DNA from: MWDV01 sp002070715 | GTDB taxonomy: Bacteria > Verrucomicrobiota > Verrucomicrobiia > Limisphaerales > MWDV01 | Direction: 5' to 3' | DNA: 64,000 nt | Assembly: GCA_035411585.1 (NCBI GenBank) | Contig: DAONTI010000024.1 | Span: 1 to 64,000, forward strand | Part shown: one piece after another, positions 43,119 to 52,013 of the stretch | Position numbering within the stretch: position 1 is the stretch's first letter | Layout of the letters: each line of letters starts with the position of its first letter | Notes under the pieces: model-generated | Databases searched by the model: none | Seen by the model: only the letters and a program-made list of their open reading frames with translations | What the model was told of the DNA's origin: nothing | Program-made: the position numbers and the translations under genes

Positions 43119-44291
43119 ATGAAAAATTTGGTGGTTGTCTGCCTGACGATTGTCACCGTGTGGTCCGCTGGGATCACGGGGCCGGCGTATGCCGAGAGCC
43201 ATCGCGCCACCCATCTCGGAAATCCGGCCACGCGCTTCGCGCCGCCACTCGCCACGCCGGAGGATTTGCGCGCCTTGTTTCGCAACGAGAAGTTGCGTCC
43301 GGATTTCGGCGCCGTGCTGCAACAATGGGGCTGGACCGGCCGGCTGGACGATCTGTTCGCCGCCGCCGCGACCGCGGAGATTGCCGACATCAAAATTCCC
43401 ATCGGCACCGTCATGCCGTTTATGTCCTCCCGCAAGAACGGCCGTCCCATCTGTCTGCGCAATGTCCTCTGGGCGGGCAAAGAACCCGCGCCCGCCTACG
43501 CGTTCTCCTTTACCTCGCTCGGACAACGTTATCGGTGCATCACGCCCAAGGCGTGCAGCAATTTCTTCCTGGAAGAACTGGGCGCGGAACCCCGGTTTGG
43601 ACTCGCCTTGGAATGCACCACGCCCGATGAAGTCATTGCGGGCCGTCCCGTGCCGGTCTGTCTGACCGTCCGGAACACCGGCGATGTTCCCTTGCGCAAG
43701 GCCCAAGTGGTTTTGGACATCCCTGAAGGCGCGACGCTGGTGCGAACCACTGAGGGCGGAAACGCGGCGGAGGGACGCGCGATCTGGGAATTGGCCAATC
43801 TTCAACCCGGCTCTCCGCGCCAAGTCTGCGCCAACCTGGCCATGCGCCAACCGGGTGTGTTGTCCTTCCGGGCGACGGCGGACAGTCCGGGCGCCGCGTC
43901 CGCCACCACGGCGTGCGCCACCCGCATCGCCGGGATTCCCGCGATTTTATTGGAATTGGTGGACTTGGAAGACCCGATCGAAGTCGGGCATGAAATCACC
44001 TACGAAATCAAAGTCACCAATCAAGGCTCCGCCCCTGCCACCAACGTCCGCGTGACCTGCACGCTGCCGTCCTCGATGGAATTTGTTTCCGGCACGGGCC
44101 CCATGCCGGTTCAGGGGGCCGGTGACACGGTGACCATGAGTCCCTTAGCCGGTTTGGATGCGAAAGCGGTGGCGACCTGGCGGGTGGTCACGAAGGCGTT
44201 ACGGGAAGACGATGCCCGCTTCAAGGTCAGCGTCCGCAGCGACCAGTTCGAGCGGGCCATCGTGGAAGACGAATCCACCCAGCTTTATTGA
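43119..44291 (+). CDS. secreted DUF11-repeat protein
   Basis: 390 residues from the ATG at 43119, signal peptide ending near GPAYAES. The N-terminal 150 residues are a domain I do not recognise (DLRALFRNEKLRPDF, GTVMPFMSSRKNGRP, FLEELGAEPRFGL). Two Ig-like DUF11 repeats follow: VIAGRPVPVCLTVRNTGDVP at about 178-197 and PIEVGHEITYEIKVTNQGSA at about 287-306. DUF11 domains are common in Verrucomicrobia surface proteins. It is divergent from the pseudopilin-like gene, with a 206-bp shared gap. Confidence 0.82.
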   Translation: MKNLVVVCLTIVTVWSAGITGPAYAESHRATHLGNPATRFAPPLATPEDLRALFRNEKLRPDFGAVLQQWGWTGRLDDLFAAAATAEIADIKIPIGTVMPFMSSRKNGRPICLRNVLWAGKEPAPAYAFSFTSLGQRYRCITPKACSNFFLEELGAEPRFGLALECTTPDEVIAGRPVPVCLTVRNTGDVPLRKAQVVLDIPEGATLVRTTEGGNAAEGRAIWELANLQPGSPRQVCANLAMRQPGVLSFRATADSPGAASATTACATRIAGIPAILLELVDLEDPIEVGHEITYEIKVTNQGSAPATNVRVTCTLPSSMEFVSGTGPMPVQGAGDTVTMSPLAGLDAKAVATWRVVTKALREDDARFKVSVRSDQFERAIVEDESTQLY

Positions 44292-44401
44292 GGCGGCGCG
44301 CCGGGCGGATTGACGATCCCCCCACGCGCCAATGTCCCGGCAAGCGGCCATCCTCTGTCGTTTGCCCGTAGCCCGAAGTTCTGCACAGCTCATCGGCAAC
44401 C

Positions 44402-44436
44402 CACTCCGCACTCCGCACTCTGCATTCCGCACTTCT
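44402..44436. repeat. imperfect heptanucleotide tandem repeat
   Basis: Five 7-bp units in a row: CACTCCG, CACTCCG, CACTCTG, CATTCCG and a decayed CACTTCT, ending 11 bases before the stop of tyrA (44448). It lies in the 156-bp gap between the convergent DUF11 and tyrA genes. Confidence 0.75.
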
Positions 44437-44447
44437 CGGTTTGCCGC

Positions 44448-45611
44448 TCAGAACCGGTGCACGAGTTTTTCGACGAGGAACGTGCTTTCGCGCAGGGCCT
44501 GCTCGGCAAAGGGACCGAACCAATCGGCGATCTCGCGGAAGCGCGTGGTAAACTGTGCCCGGTCGCCGGCTTCGATCATCTCCAAGTTCCCTTGCAGCGA
44601 TTCGAGGAACTCTTTCAACAGCGCCCGCCGCTCCGGCGTGGCGAAGACGATTTCCGCGTAGAGCATCGGGTCCTGGGCAAACAGCCGGCCCACCATGGCC
44701 AGTTCCAAACGATAGATGGGACTCGACAATTCCAACGTGCGGGCGATGGGCACGCCACGCGCATACATGAACTGGCCGAAGGCGAAGGTCGCAAAGTGCC
44801 GCAAGGCCTGCACGACACCCATGACTTCGTCATGCTCGGCGGCGGTGGTTTCGACGAGCACGTTACCCCAGACCATGAGCTGGTCCAGCAACCACTGGCT
44901 CGCCGCCGGTTCGCGGCCGGACGTGACCACCACGATTTGTTTGTCCATGCTCGTTGTCGCCGGACCGAACAAAGGGTGCAAACCCAGCACGGGCCCTTGG
45001 TGCGCCGCCAGCATGGCGGCCAACGGCGCTTGTTTCAAACTGGTAATATCGGCGAGGACACAAGCGCGCGGCAGATGCGGGCCAATCCGGGCCGCAACCG
45101 ATTCGGTGACATCAATCGGCACCGCCAGCAGGCATAAATCAATCCCGCGGGTCAGGGATTCCACGTGGTCCCAATCCTCGCGGTCCAAAATCCGCACCTG
45201 ACATTCGGACTGGGCGAACCAGCGGTGGAAAAACCGGCCCATGCTGCCGTGGCCGCCAACCAGCAGCACCCGCGCACCCGGGCGGACGCCGCGCCGGCCA
45301 AGGGTTTCCAACTGGCCCACGCGCGAATGTCGCAGCACGGTGCGGAACAGGTCTTCGATATAATCCGGATTCAACCCCGCCGCCATCGCCTGTGCGCGCC
45401 GGGCGGAGATGAGGTTCTCCTCCCGCGCGGGATGGAACGTGGCCAGGTTTTGCTGGTGTTTGACCCGCGCCACTTCCTCGATCAACTGATGACGGCGCGC
45501 CAGTAAATCCACCAATTGCTGGTCCAGGGCGTCAATGCCTTGCCGGAGGGATTCCAAGCCGTCGGGCGCCGCCGAAAGCGGGGCGGGAGAATTAGGATGC
45601 GAAGGGTTCAT
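44448..45611 (-). CDS. tyrA: bifunctional chorismate mutase/prephenate dehydrogenase (T-protein)
   Basis: Converts chorismate to prephenate and then, with NAD, to 4-hydroxyphenylpyruvate for tyrosine. It has 387 residues from the ATG at 45611. An AroQ chorismate mutase domain is at about 20-105 (LRQGIDALDQQLVDLLARR, PAREENLISARRAQA), followed by the NAD-binding VLLVGGHGSMGRFF and the dehydrogenase core (VPIDVTESV, LGLHPLFGP, VQALRHFATFAFG, SPIYRLELAMVGRLFAQDP). The order CM-PDH and these strings match the E. coli T-protein closely, an architecture best known from Gammaproteobacteria. There is no ACT domain. Confidence 0.93.
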   Translation of the reverse strand: MNPSHPNSPAPLSAAPDGLESLRQGIDALDQQLVDLLARRHQLIEEVARVKHQQNLATFHPAREENLISARRAQAMAAGLNPDYIEDLFRTVLRHSRVGQLETLGRRGVRPGARVLLVGGHGSMGRFFHRWFAQSECQVRILDREDWDHVESLTRGIDLCLLAVPIDVTESVAARIGPHLPRACVLADITSLKQAPLAAMLAAHQGPVLGLHPLFGPATTSMDKQIVVVTSGREPAASQWLLDQLMVWGNVLVETTAAEHDEVMGVVQALRHFATFAFGQFMYARGVPIARTLELSSPIYRLELAMVGRLFAQDPMLYAEIVFATPERRALLKEFLESLQGNLEMIEAGDRAQFTTRFREIADWFGPFAEQALRESTFLVEKLVHRF

Positions 45612-45705
45612 GGGCAATACGCTGCGCGGCAACGCCGCCAGTCAAGCGGAGGGACGAGAGAAAAGCCACGGGTTGAACAGGTTTATTTCGCGCGCCGGAC
45701 GGCGA

Positions 45706-46008
45706 TCATTGATCGTCCGGCGGGAAAAGATGGGTGAACTTCACCGCGCTGCGCGGTTCGGCCATCATTGGAGCCACCGTGTCGCGCCAGACCGCGTAAT
45801 GCGCGGTGGCCTTGTGCGCGGCGGGGGCGTCCGGGGTGCGATACGCCTCCACCAACACGAATCGCGTCGGATCCTCCTGCTGCTGCTGCACGTCGAACCG
45901 GGCGACGCCGGGTTCCTGCAGGCTGGCGCGCGCGTTGGCGAGCGTGGCGGTTTTGAAAGCCGTCACCCATTCCGGCTTCACGTGAACATGAACATGAACG
46001 ACAAGCAT
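45706..46008 (-). CDS. antibiotic biosynthesis monooxygenase (ABM) domain protein
   Basis: 100-residue ferredoxin-like small protein from the ATG at 46008. Starts MLVVHVHVHVKPEWVTAFKT and has ANARASLQEPGVARFDV, RFVLVEAYRTPDA, HKATAHYAVWRDTV and a closing AVKFTHLFPPD, which is typical of LsrG/YgiN-type ABM proteins. These act as cofactor-free oxygenases, isomerases or quinol/autoinducer enzymes. The substrate is unknown. The frame opens 54 bases upstream without family sequence. Confidence 0.88.
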   Translation of the reverse strand: MLVVHVHVHVKPEWVTAFKTATLANARASLQEPGVARFDVQQQQEDPTRFVLVEAYRTPDAPAAHKATAHYAVWRDTVAPMMAEPRSAVKFTHLFPPDDQ

Positions 46009-46093
46009 AGATTGGTTTGCTTTTCCGGCGGCAGGATAACGTCGAACCCGCGTTCCGCGCAACCGCCGTTCCGCCGGCGCGCGCGGCGGCCGC

Positions 46094-46843
46094 TCAAAAG
46101 CGGAAATTGAAAATCAATTGCAACCCCGTCAGGAAAATGGCTGCCAGCACAAACCGCATGAAACCCTGTTCCGAAAACAACCGGTTCAGCCGCACGCCCG
46201 CCCACACGCCCAACGGCACCAGCGGCAGGAAATAAAGGCTCTTGAGGACCGTGCCGGCGGTGATGACTTCATTGGCGACGAAGAACGGGACCTTGATCCA
46301 GTTGATCCAGGTGAACACCAGGACCGTCGTGCCCACGTAGATTTCCTTGGGCAATTGTTGCGGCACGAGAAACATGCTCACCACCGGACCGGCGCCGTGG
46401 GCAAAACTCGACGTCACCCCCGCCGCGATTCCACACGGCACGCCGACGGTGTGGTTCGGCTGGAACCGGCCGGTCGCCCGGAAAATCCGCTCGCGAAACA
46501 CTTGAAAAGCCACAAACACCACCGCAATGACCCCAATGGCAATGTTCAATTCCCGCGAGGAAAAACGCCCGATGAAATGCACCCCCACCACCACGCCGAC
46601 CACGACGCCGGGCAACAGAAATTTGAGATTGGGGCGTTCCCATTTTCCCCAGTAATAGTAGAGCGAGAAGATGTCTCCGGCGCACAACAACGGCAGCAGA
46701 ATGCCGATGGCTTCCTTGGGCGGAAAGGCCAGCGCGCACAGCGGCGTGGTCAACATGCCCAGCCCGCCGCCGAATCCCGCCTTAGAGAGACCGATGAACA
46801 ACACCGCCAGCGAGGCGACGGTCCAAGTTTGCCAGGTGTCCAT
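46094..46843 (-). CDS. TSUP-family transporter (TauE/SafE)
   Basis: Inner-membrane anion or sulfonate exporter of 249 residues with about eight hydrophobic segments, from the ATG at 46843. The N-terminal motif LFIGLSKAGFGGGLGMLTTPL and the second-half GIAAGVTSSFAHGAGPVVSMFL are the two conserved TSUP repeats. The substrate (sulfite, sulfoacetate or other organo-sulfur anions) cannot be told; no sulfur gene is adjacent. It may be co-transcribed with the outer-membrane phospholipase 37 bases upstream. Confidence 0.9.
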   Translation of the reverse strand: MDTWQTWTVASLAVLFIGLSKAGFGGGLGMLTTPLCALAFPPKEAIGILLPLLCAGDIFSLYYYWGKWERPNLKFLLPGVVVGVVVGVHFIGRFSSRELNIAIGVIAVVFVAFQVFRERIFRATGRFQPNHTVGVPCGIAAGVTSSFAHGAGPVVSMFLVPQQLPKEIYVGTTVLVFTWINWIKVPFFVANEVITAGTVLKSLYFLPLVPLGVWAGVRLNRLFSEQGFMRFVLAAIFLTGLQLIFNFRF

Positions 46844-46880
46844 GGGAAGAAAACAGGGAAATGCGCGGCGCGAGGGCGGT

Positions 46881-48125
46881 TCAGCGATAGAGGGAAATGC
46901 CAACGCGAAACTGGGAACTGCGCTCCCGGTAATCCAGCAGGCTGTCCCCGTAACCGGTGAAGTATTGGGCGTGCAGATAGAGGCTGAAGCTGCCGTGCAA
47001 GAAGCGCATCATCGGATAGGTCGCGTCCAATTGCAGACTGCCGTGCTCGCCCCGGTCGCCCACGCGGCCCAGCGCGGACACCTGCAGACCTCGTTGCCAA
47101 CCCAGCACGGCGCGCAAATCGCCATAGCCGCGGTAGGCGGCCAGGTCCGGGTTGTCACTCAAGTCGCCCACGTAAGCCCCGATCCGGGGAAGCAGCTTGA
47201 GTTGCAGAGAATCGTCGCGTCCGAACACCAGGGTGGGCCGCACATACAGGAAGTTCAAACTGCGCGAATCCGCCCCGCCTTTGCCGTTGGATTCGTGTAG
47301 TAGTCCGGTCTGGAGATCAAGCCGGAAGGCGTTCGTGCGGTCGCCGCCGATGACCCGTTCCCAATGGTGAAGCAGTTCCGGTTGGTAACTGCTGTCATGA
47401 AACGGCGCGGAAGGCGCGTTCCAATCCCACAAGGACGTTTGCATGTAGGCCAGATGCAAACCCCGCAACGCCGGCGCCCGGGCCGCGAGCGCGCCGTCGT
47501 CGTTCAACAGACGGTATTTGAAGCTGACTTGGAATTTGGCATTGGGCGAGCGGGTGCCGGCCACAAAGTAAAACGGTTCGTATCCAGAAATGTGTTCCTT
47601 GAAAAACCGGCCGGGTTCCAGGCCGGTTCCCGCTTCGGCGGGTTCGGCGTCGCGCAACCGCTTTTGCCAAGCGGTTTCTTCCTCGGGCGGCAGCGAGACT
47701 TCCGCTGCGGGCGCCTGGATGTCGAGCACCAACCGGGGCACGGGTAAATCTCCGAACGTAACCGTAACGGCGCCGGTCAACGTCAACGGCACCGACCACA
47801 CGTATTCCCGGCGCGCGAAATGTCCGGGAGCAATGGTCACGGCAGCAGCGGACATCGGATCCTGCAATTCCGCCACCACAGTTCCCGTGGCCGTGCCGGC
47901 CGTCCAGCGCCCGACGATGGGATGGGGGAAATGCCACGTCACCGGAGCCGCGGAGGTATTCAAAGCGACCAGTTGAAATGGTGCCGTCCGCCCGGCCGCC
48001 ACCGATGCCGGCCAGTCAGCCACCGTCAGCATCGGCGTTTGCGCGAGGCCGCCCGCGAGCGCGCACCGCAATGCGACGATGGCGACGACGCCCGGGCCCC
48101 AGAGGTTCAACCCAAAAACTCGCAT
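46881..48125 (-). CDS. pldA: outer-membrane phospholipase A1 (OMPLA-like)
   Basis: 414 residues from the ATG at 48125 with a signal peptide ending near GGLAQ. The C-terminal 240 residues are the 12-strand OMPLA barrel: FKEHISGYEPFYFVAGT, FQVSFKYRLL, LHLAYMQTSLWDW, DSSYQPELLHH and the catalytic LLHESNGKGG with His and Ser, followed by SLNFLYVRPTL carrying the family Asn. The chain ends in RVGISLYR, a typical barrel C-terminus. E. coli PldA has about 289 residues; this protein has an extra N-terminal beta-rich domain of about 150 residues (WPASVAAGRTAPFQLVALNT...), perhaps Ig-like. Role: hydrolysis of mislocalised surface phospholipid. Confidence 0.88.
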   Translation of the reverse strand: MRVFGLNLWGPGVVAIVALRCALAGGLAQTPMLTVADWPASVAAGRTAPFQLVALNTSAAPVTWHFPHPIVGRWTAGTATGTVVAELQDPMSAAAVTIAPGHFARREYVWSVPLTLTGAVTVTFGDLPVPRLVLDIQAPAAEVSLPPEEETAWQKRLRDAEPAEAGTGLEPGRFFKEHISGYEPFYFVAGTRSPNAKFQVSFKYRLLNDDGALAARAPALRGLHLAYMQTSLWDWNAPSAPFHDSSYQPELLHHWERVIGGDRTNAFRLDLQTGLLHESNGKGGADSRSLNFLYVRPTLVFGRDDSLQLKLLPRIGAYVGDLSDNPDLAAYRGYGDLRAVLGWQRGLQVSALGRVGDRGEHGSLQLDATYPMMRFLHGSFSLYLHAQYFTGYGDSLLDYRERSSQFRVGISLYR

Positions 48126-48180
48126 GCCGGAAACGCTACCGGGGCGTTCCCGCCGCGGCAAGCGGGCGGCGCGCGGCGCC

Positions 48181-48645
48181 TCAGGTTTCATTGGGAAACC
48201 CCTGCTGACGCAACGCCTCAAACAAGACCAGCGCCACGCAGTTGGCCAGATTCAGCGAACGCGCCTGCGGATTGAACATCGGGATGCGCAACCAGTGCCC
48301 GGAATGCGCCGTCAACAGGGGCGGCGGCAGTCCGGCGGTCTCCCGCCCGAACACCAGATAATCGTCCGGCGCAAATTGCGCGTCGGTATAACGCCGCGGC
48401 CCGCGGGATTCGATGAACCACAAACGCGCCGTCGGGGGCAGATGCTGTTGGAAGGCGGTCCACCCCGGCCACCGACGCCACGTCAACTGCCGCCAGTAAT
48501 CCATGCCCGCCCGTTTCAGTTGCGCGTCATCCAGCTTGAACCCAAAAGGCTCGATGAGATGCAGCGTCGAGCGGGTGGCCGCGCATAACCGGGCCACATT
48601 GCCGGTGTTGGGCGGAATCTCCGGTTCAACCAGGACGACGTGCAT
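48181..48645 (-). CDS. trmL: tRNA (cytidine/uridine-34 2'-O)-methyltransferase
   Basis: SPOUT methyltransferase of 154 residues from the ATG at 48645, methylating the wobble base ribose of certain tRNA-Leu. Conserved parts: MHVVLVEPEIPPNTGNVARLC, LIEPFGFKLDD, DYLVFGRETAGLP and LRIPMFNPQARSLNLANCVA at the trefoil knot. Its length matches TrmL/YibK. It begins one base after the truA stop, so the two tRNA-modification genes are co-transcribed. Confidence 0.94.
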   Translation of the reverse strand: MHVVLVEPEIPPNTGNVARLCAATRSTLHLIEPFGFKLDDAQLKRAGMDYWRQLTWRRWPGWTAFQQHLPPTARLWFIESRGPRRYTDAQFAPDDYLVFGRETAGLPPPLLTAHSGHWLRIPMFNPQARSLNLANCVALVLFEALRQQGFPNET

Positions 48646-48646
48646 C

Positions 48647-49426
48647 TCAACCGGTGGGTTTCCGCTGCCGGATTTTCGCCGGGTAAAACACTTTCCACAG
48701 CACCAACCCATGCGCTGGCGCGGTCATGCCCGCCCCCCGGCGATCCCGCCGCGCCAGCATGGTTTCCATCTCTTCAACGGCGAACTTGCCCAGCCCGACC
48801 TGCACCAGCGTGCCTACGATGCCCCGGCACATCTTGTAGAGAAAACCATCGGCTTCGAGGATGAACGTCAACAGCGGCCCGTTGCGTTTGAGATCGCAGC
48901 GCGTCAACGTCCGCACCGTGGATTGCGGCCGGTAACCCGCGTTCGCGGTGAAGGACCGGAAATCGTGCCGGCCCACCAACACCCGCGCGGCGGCGCGCAT
49001 GGCGGGGACATCCAATGGCCGCGGCACATGCCACGCCGTGCCGCGCCGCAACGGATTCATCGCCGGATGATTCCAGACGAAGTAACGATACTGCTTGCCC
49101 GTGGCATCGAACCGGGCGTGGAACGGGGCCGGCACGCGGCGGGCGGCGCACACCCGGATGTCCTCGGGCAGATGGGCGTTGAGCGCGAGCACCAGTTTTC
49201 GCGCCGCCGGGCGCCAGGCGGCAATCGGGATGTCAAAGTGCGCCACCAGACCGAGCGCGTGAACGCCCGTATCCGTGCGACTGGAACTGTGGAGCCGGGG
49301 CCGGCGGGGAAACAATTGCGCCAGCGCCGCCTCGACTTTTTCCTGCACGCCCGTGCCGATCTTTTGCACCTGCCAGCCGGCGTAACCGGTGCCGTCGTAA
49401 GCAATGCTGAGGATGAACCGGGTCAT
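48647..49426 (-). CDS. truA: tRNA pseudouridine(38-40) synthase
   Basis: Makes pseudouridine at positions 38-40 of the anticodon arm. It has 259 residues from the ATG at 49426. Family strings: FILSIAYDGTGYAGWQVQK at the N-terminus, SSSRTDTGVHALG with the catalytic Asp52, FHARFDATGKQYRYFV, HDFRSFTANAG and FLYKMCRGIVGTLVQVG. Followed by trmL with a one-base gap and preceded by ruvX at 41 bases. Confidence 0.95.
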   Translation of the reverse strand: MTRFILSIAYDGTGYAGWQVQKIGTGVQEKVEAALAQLFPRRPRLHSSSRTDTGVHALGLVAHFDIPIAAWRPAARKLVLALNAHLPEDIRVCAARRVPAPFHARFDATGKQYRYFVWNHPAMNPLRRGTAWHVPRPLDVPAMRAAARVLVGRHDFRSFTANAGYRPQSTVRTLTRCDLKRNGPLLTFILEADGFLYKMCRGIVGTLVQVGLGKFAVEEMETMLARRDRRGAGMTAPAHGLVLWKVFYPAKIRQRKPTG

Positions 49427-49467
49427 GGTTGGCGTCGTGGCATCCGGGCACCCCGGGGTAATCCGGG

Positions 49468-49881
49468 TCAACTTTGAATCGAATCCAGGTAGCTCTGCAA
49501 AAGAATTGCCGCAGCGGAGGCGTCCACTTTGCCTTTCTGCCGCCGGGCCTTGTGGCCGGCCTCGCGGAGCATGCGCTGCGCTTGCACGGAACTCAGCCGC
49601 TCATCCCATAGCACCAGCGGCACGGTGACCTCGGCGCGCAGGTGGTCGGCGAACGCGCGCACCTTTTCCGCCGCCGGTCCGTAGCTGCCGTCCATGTTGC
49701 GCGGCAGGCCCAGCACGATCAGTTCCACGTCCTTTTCCTGAATCAATTGCCGCAGGCGTTCCATCACGCCGGCCGGGGGCGTGGCTGGAATAAATTCCAG
49801 CGGCGCCGCAAACAGTTTCATTTCATCGCTCACCGCCACGCCAATGCGGACGGTGCCATGATCCAAGGCCAGTATGCGCAT
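49468..49881 (-). CDS. ruvX: RuvX/YqgF family nuclease
   Basis: RNase H-fold protein of 137 residues, implicated in 5' end processing of 16S rRNA and in Holliday junction resolution. Typical strings: ILALDHGTVRIGVAVSD at the N-terminus with the first metal Asp, LIVLGLPRNMDGSYGPAAEKV, LWDERLSSVQA with the Asp-Glu pair and a final VDASAAAILLQSYLD. Its length is standard. It heads the ruvX-truA-trmL minus-strand group. Confidence 0.94.
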   Translation of the reverse strand: MRILALDHGTVRIGVAVSDEMKLFAAPLEFIPATPPAGVMERLRQLIQEKDVELIVLGLPRNMDGSYGPAAEKVRAFADHLRAEVTVPLVLWDERLSSVQAQRMLREAGHKARRQKGKVDASAAAILLQSYLDSIQS

Positions 49882-49967
49882 GCGCCGGAAGCGTAACCCG
49901 GAAGACCTCGCGGGACAGGCTTAAAATGGGCGGGAAGCCTCGTCGTCGAACGCGCTGGATCGGAAAA

Positions 49968-51791
49968 CTAACGGGCGGCGGACAGCCGCTGGTCCAACGC
50001 CTCAAGTTCCTGGGACAACGCGGCCGGCAGATGCGAGTCGAGCTTGCGATAGTTCGCCGCCACATCCGCAATTTCGTTTTTCCAGCCGGGCACATCCACG
50101 GAGAGCAATTCGTTGACGTCTTCCGGGCTGATCCGCAGACCGTTGAGGTCCAACGCCTCCGGCGTGGGCAGCCAGCCGATGGCCGTTTGCCGCGCCCGGC
50201 CGGTGCCGTCCACGCGCTCGCAAATCCACTTCAAAACACGGCTGTTTTCGCCAAAACCGGGCCACAGCCAGCGGCCGTTGTCGTTTTTCCGGAACCAGTT
50301 GACGAAGAAAATTTTGGGTAGTTTATCACGGTCCGTGCGCCGGGGCAGCTCCAGCCAGTGCGCAAAATAATCGCCCATGTGATAGGCGCAGAAGGGGAGC
50401 ATGGCAAAGGGATCGCGGCGCAGCACTCCGGCGGTGTGCAACGCGGCGGCGGTGGTTTCCGAGCCGCAGGCGGATCCCATAAAAACACCGTGTTCCCAGC
50501 CAAACGCCTCGTTCACCAGCGGAATGGTCGAGGGCCGGCGGCCGCCAAAGAGGATGGCCGAGAGCGGCACGCCCTCCGGGTTTTCCCAATCGGGATCAAT
50601 CACCGGACATTGCGCGGCTGGGGCGGTGAAGCGGGCGTTCGGGTGCGCGCCTTTGCGTCCGCAATCGGGCGTCCATTCCTGCCCCTGCCAATCCCAACCA
50701 TGCGCCGGCGCCGGCACACCCATGTCTTCCCACCACACGTCGCGGTCGGGCGTGAGCAGGACGTTGGTGAAAATCGTATTCCGGGAAGCCGCCGCCAGGG
50801 CGTTGGGATTCGAATGTTGCGACGTGCCCGGCGCGACGCCAAAAAAGCCGGTTTCCGGATTCATGGCGTAGAGCCGGCCATCTTTGCCCAGTCGGATCCA
50901 CGCTATATCGTCCCCGAGACAATGCACCTGCCAACCCGGCAACGAGGGCAGCATCATGGCGAGGTTGGTTTTGCCGCATGCGCTGGGGAACGCCGCCGCC
51001 ACGTAATGTTTCCGACCGGACGGCGCGGTCAGCGCCAGGATGAGCATGTGCTCGGCCAGCCAGCCTTCCTTGTGCGCAACCAGCGACGCGATGCGCAGCG
51101 CCAGACATTTTTTGCCGAGCAACGCGTTGCCGCCGTAACCCGAGCCGTAGGACCAGATGGAGTAATCCTGCGGAAAATGGACGATGTATTTCTTTTTCGG
51201 GTCGGGTTCGCACGGCCACGGCACATCGGCTTGGCCAGGCTGAAGCGGCGCGCCCACCGAATGCATGCAGGGAATGAACGTCCCGTCGGGGCCGAGCTTG
51301 TCCAACACGGCCTGGCCCATGCGCGTCATGATGCGCATGTTGGCCACCACGTAGGGGGAATCGGTGATTTCGATGCCGATCTTGCAAAGCGGAGAATTCA
51401 GCGGGCCCATCGCAAACGGGATCACGTAGAGCGTGCGGCCCGTCATACAGCCTTTGAAGAGCGTCAGCAGGGTCCGCCGCATTTCCTCCGGATCGGCCCA
51501 ATGATTGGTCGGGCCGGCTTCCTCCGGGGTATCCGCGCAAATGAACGTGCGATCCTCCACGCGGGCCACGTCGCTGGGATGGGAACGGGCCAGGTAGCTG
51601 TTCGGGCGGCGTTGGGGATCGAGCTTGATGAAGGTCCCCGAGGCGACCATCAGATCGCAAAGCTGCTGGTATTCCTGATCCGAGCCGTCGCACCAGTGAA
51701 CCTGGGCCGGCTGGCAAAGCCGCGTCATTTCCTCGACCCAGGCGAGAAGCCGGGCGTTGCGTGTGGGGGCTGTTATCGCGTGTCCGCTCAT
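49968..51791 (-). CDS. pckG: phosphoenolpyruvate carboxykinase (GTP)
   Basis: Interconverts oxaloacetate and phosphoenolpyruvate with GTP; a key gluconeogenic step. It has 607 residues from the ATG at 51791, the usual size of the GTP enzyme. Landmarks: HWCDGSDQEYQQL, DVARVEDRTFICADTPEEAG, RTLYVIPFAMGP, GYGGNALLGKKCLALRIAS, the P-loop FPSACGKTNLAMM, a GDDIAWIRLGKDG metal loop and NEAFGWEHGVFMGS. The open frame continues 210 bases upstream but carries no family sequence. Lone transcription unit of the minus strand. Confidence 0.96.
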   Translation of the reverse strand: MSGHAITAPTRNARLLAWVEEMTRLCQPAQVHWCDGSDQEYQQLCDLMVASGTFIKLDPQRRPNSYLARSHPSDVARVEDRTFICADTPEEAGPTNHWADPEEMRRTLLTLFKGCMTGRTLYVIPFAMGPLNSPLCKIGIEITDSPYVVANMRIMTRMGQAVLDKLGPDGTFIPCMHSVGAPLQPGQADVPWPCEPDPKKKYIVHFPQDYSIWSYGSGYGGNALLGKKCLALRIASLVAHKEGWLAEHMLILALTAPSGRKHYVAAAFPSACGKTNLAMMLPSLPGWQVHCLGDDIAWIRLGKDGRLYAMNPETGFFGVAPGTSQHSNPNALAAASRNTIFTNVLLTPDRDVWWEDMGVPAPAHGWDWQGQEWTPDCGRKGAHPNARFTAPAAQCPVIDPDWENPEGVPLSAILFGGRRPSTIPLVNEAFGWEHGVFMGSACGSETTAAALHTAGVLRRDPFAMLPFCAYHMGDYFAHWLELPRRTDRDKLPKIFFVNWFRKNDNGRWLWPGFGENSRVLKWICERVDGTGRARQTAIGWLPTPEALDLNGLRISPEDVNELLSVDVPGWKNEIADVAANYRKLDSHLPAALSQELEALDQRLSAAR

Positions 51792-52013
51792 CTTAAATTC
51801 AATTGTCCGGCTGCCGCTCCGACGGGGAAACCCGCCCGCCGCGAGGGACGGGGCGTGGTGTGGCGCACGTCGGGATTTGAGGCAAGCACGGAGGAGAAAT
51901 AGGGGGCGCCGGGCGGTTTGGCGAGAAAAAATATTGGGCAAAAATTGCCGTCTCCCGGGCGGGTTGACCGCCGAAACGCCCGCACCAAGCCCCTTGCCCA
52001 CTCTGTCGCCCGG

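Noticed and set aside
50358..51902. 514-codon open frame antisense to pckG
   Set aside because: pckG is unambiguous; the antisense frame is His/Arg-rich with no recognisable fold.
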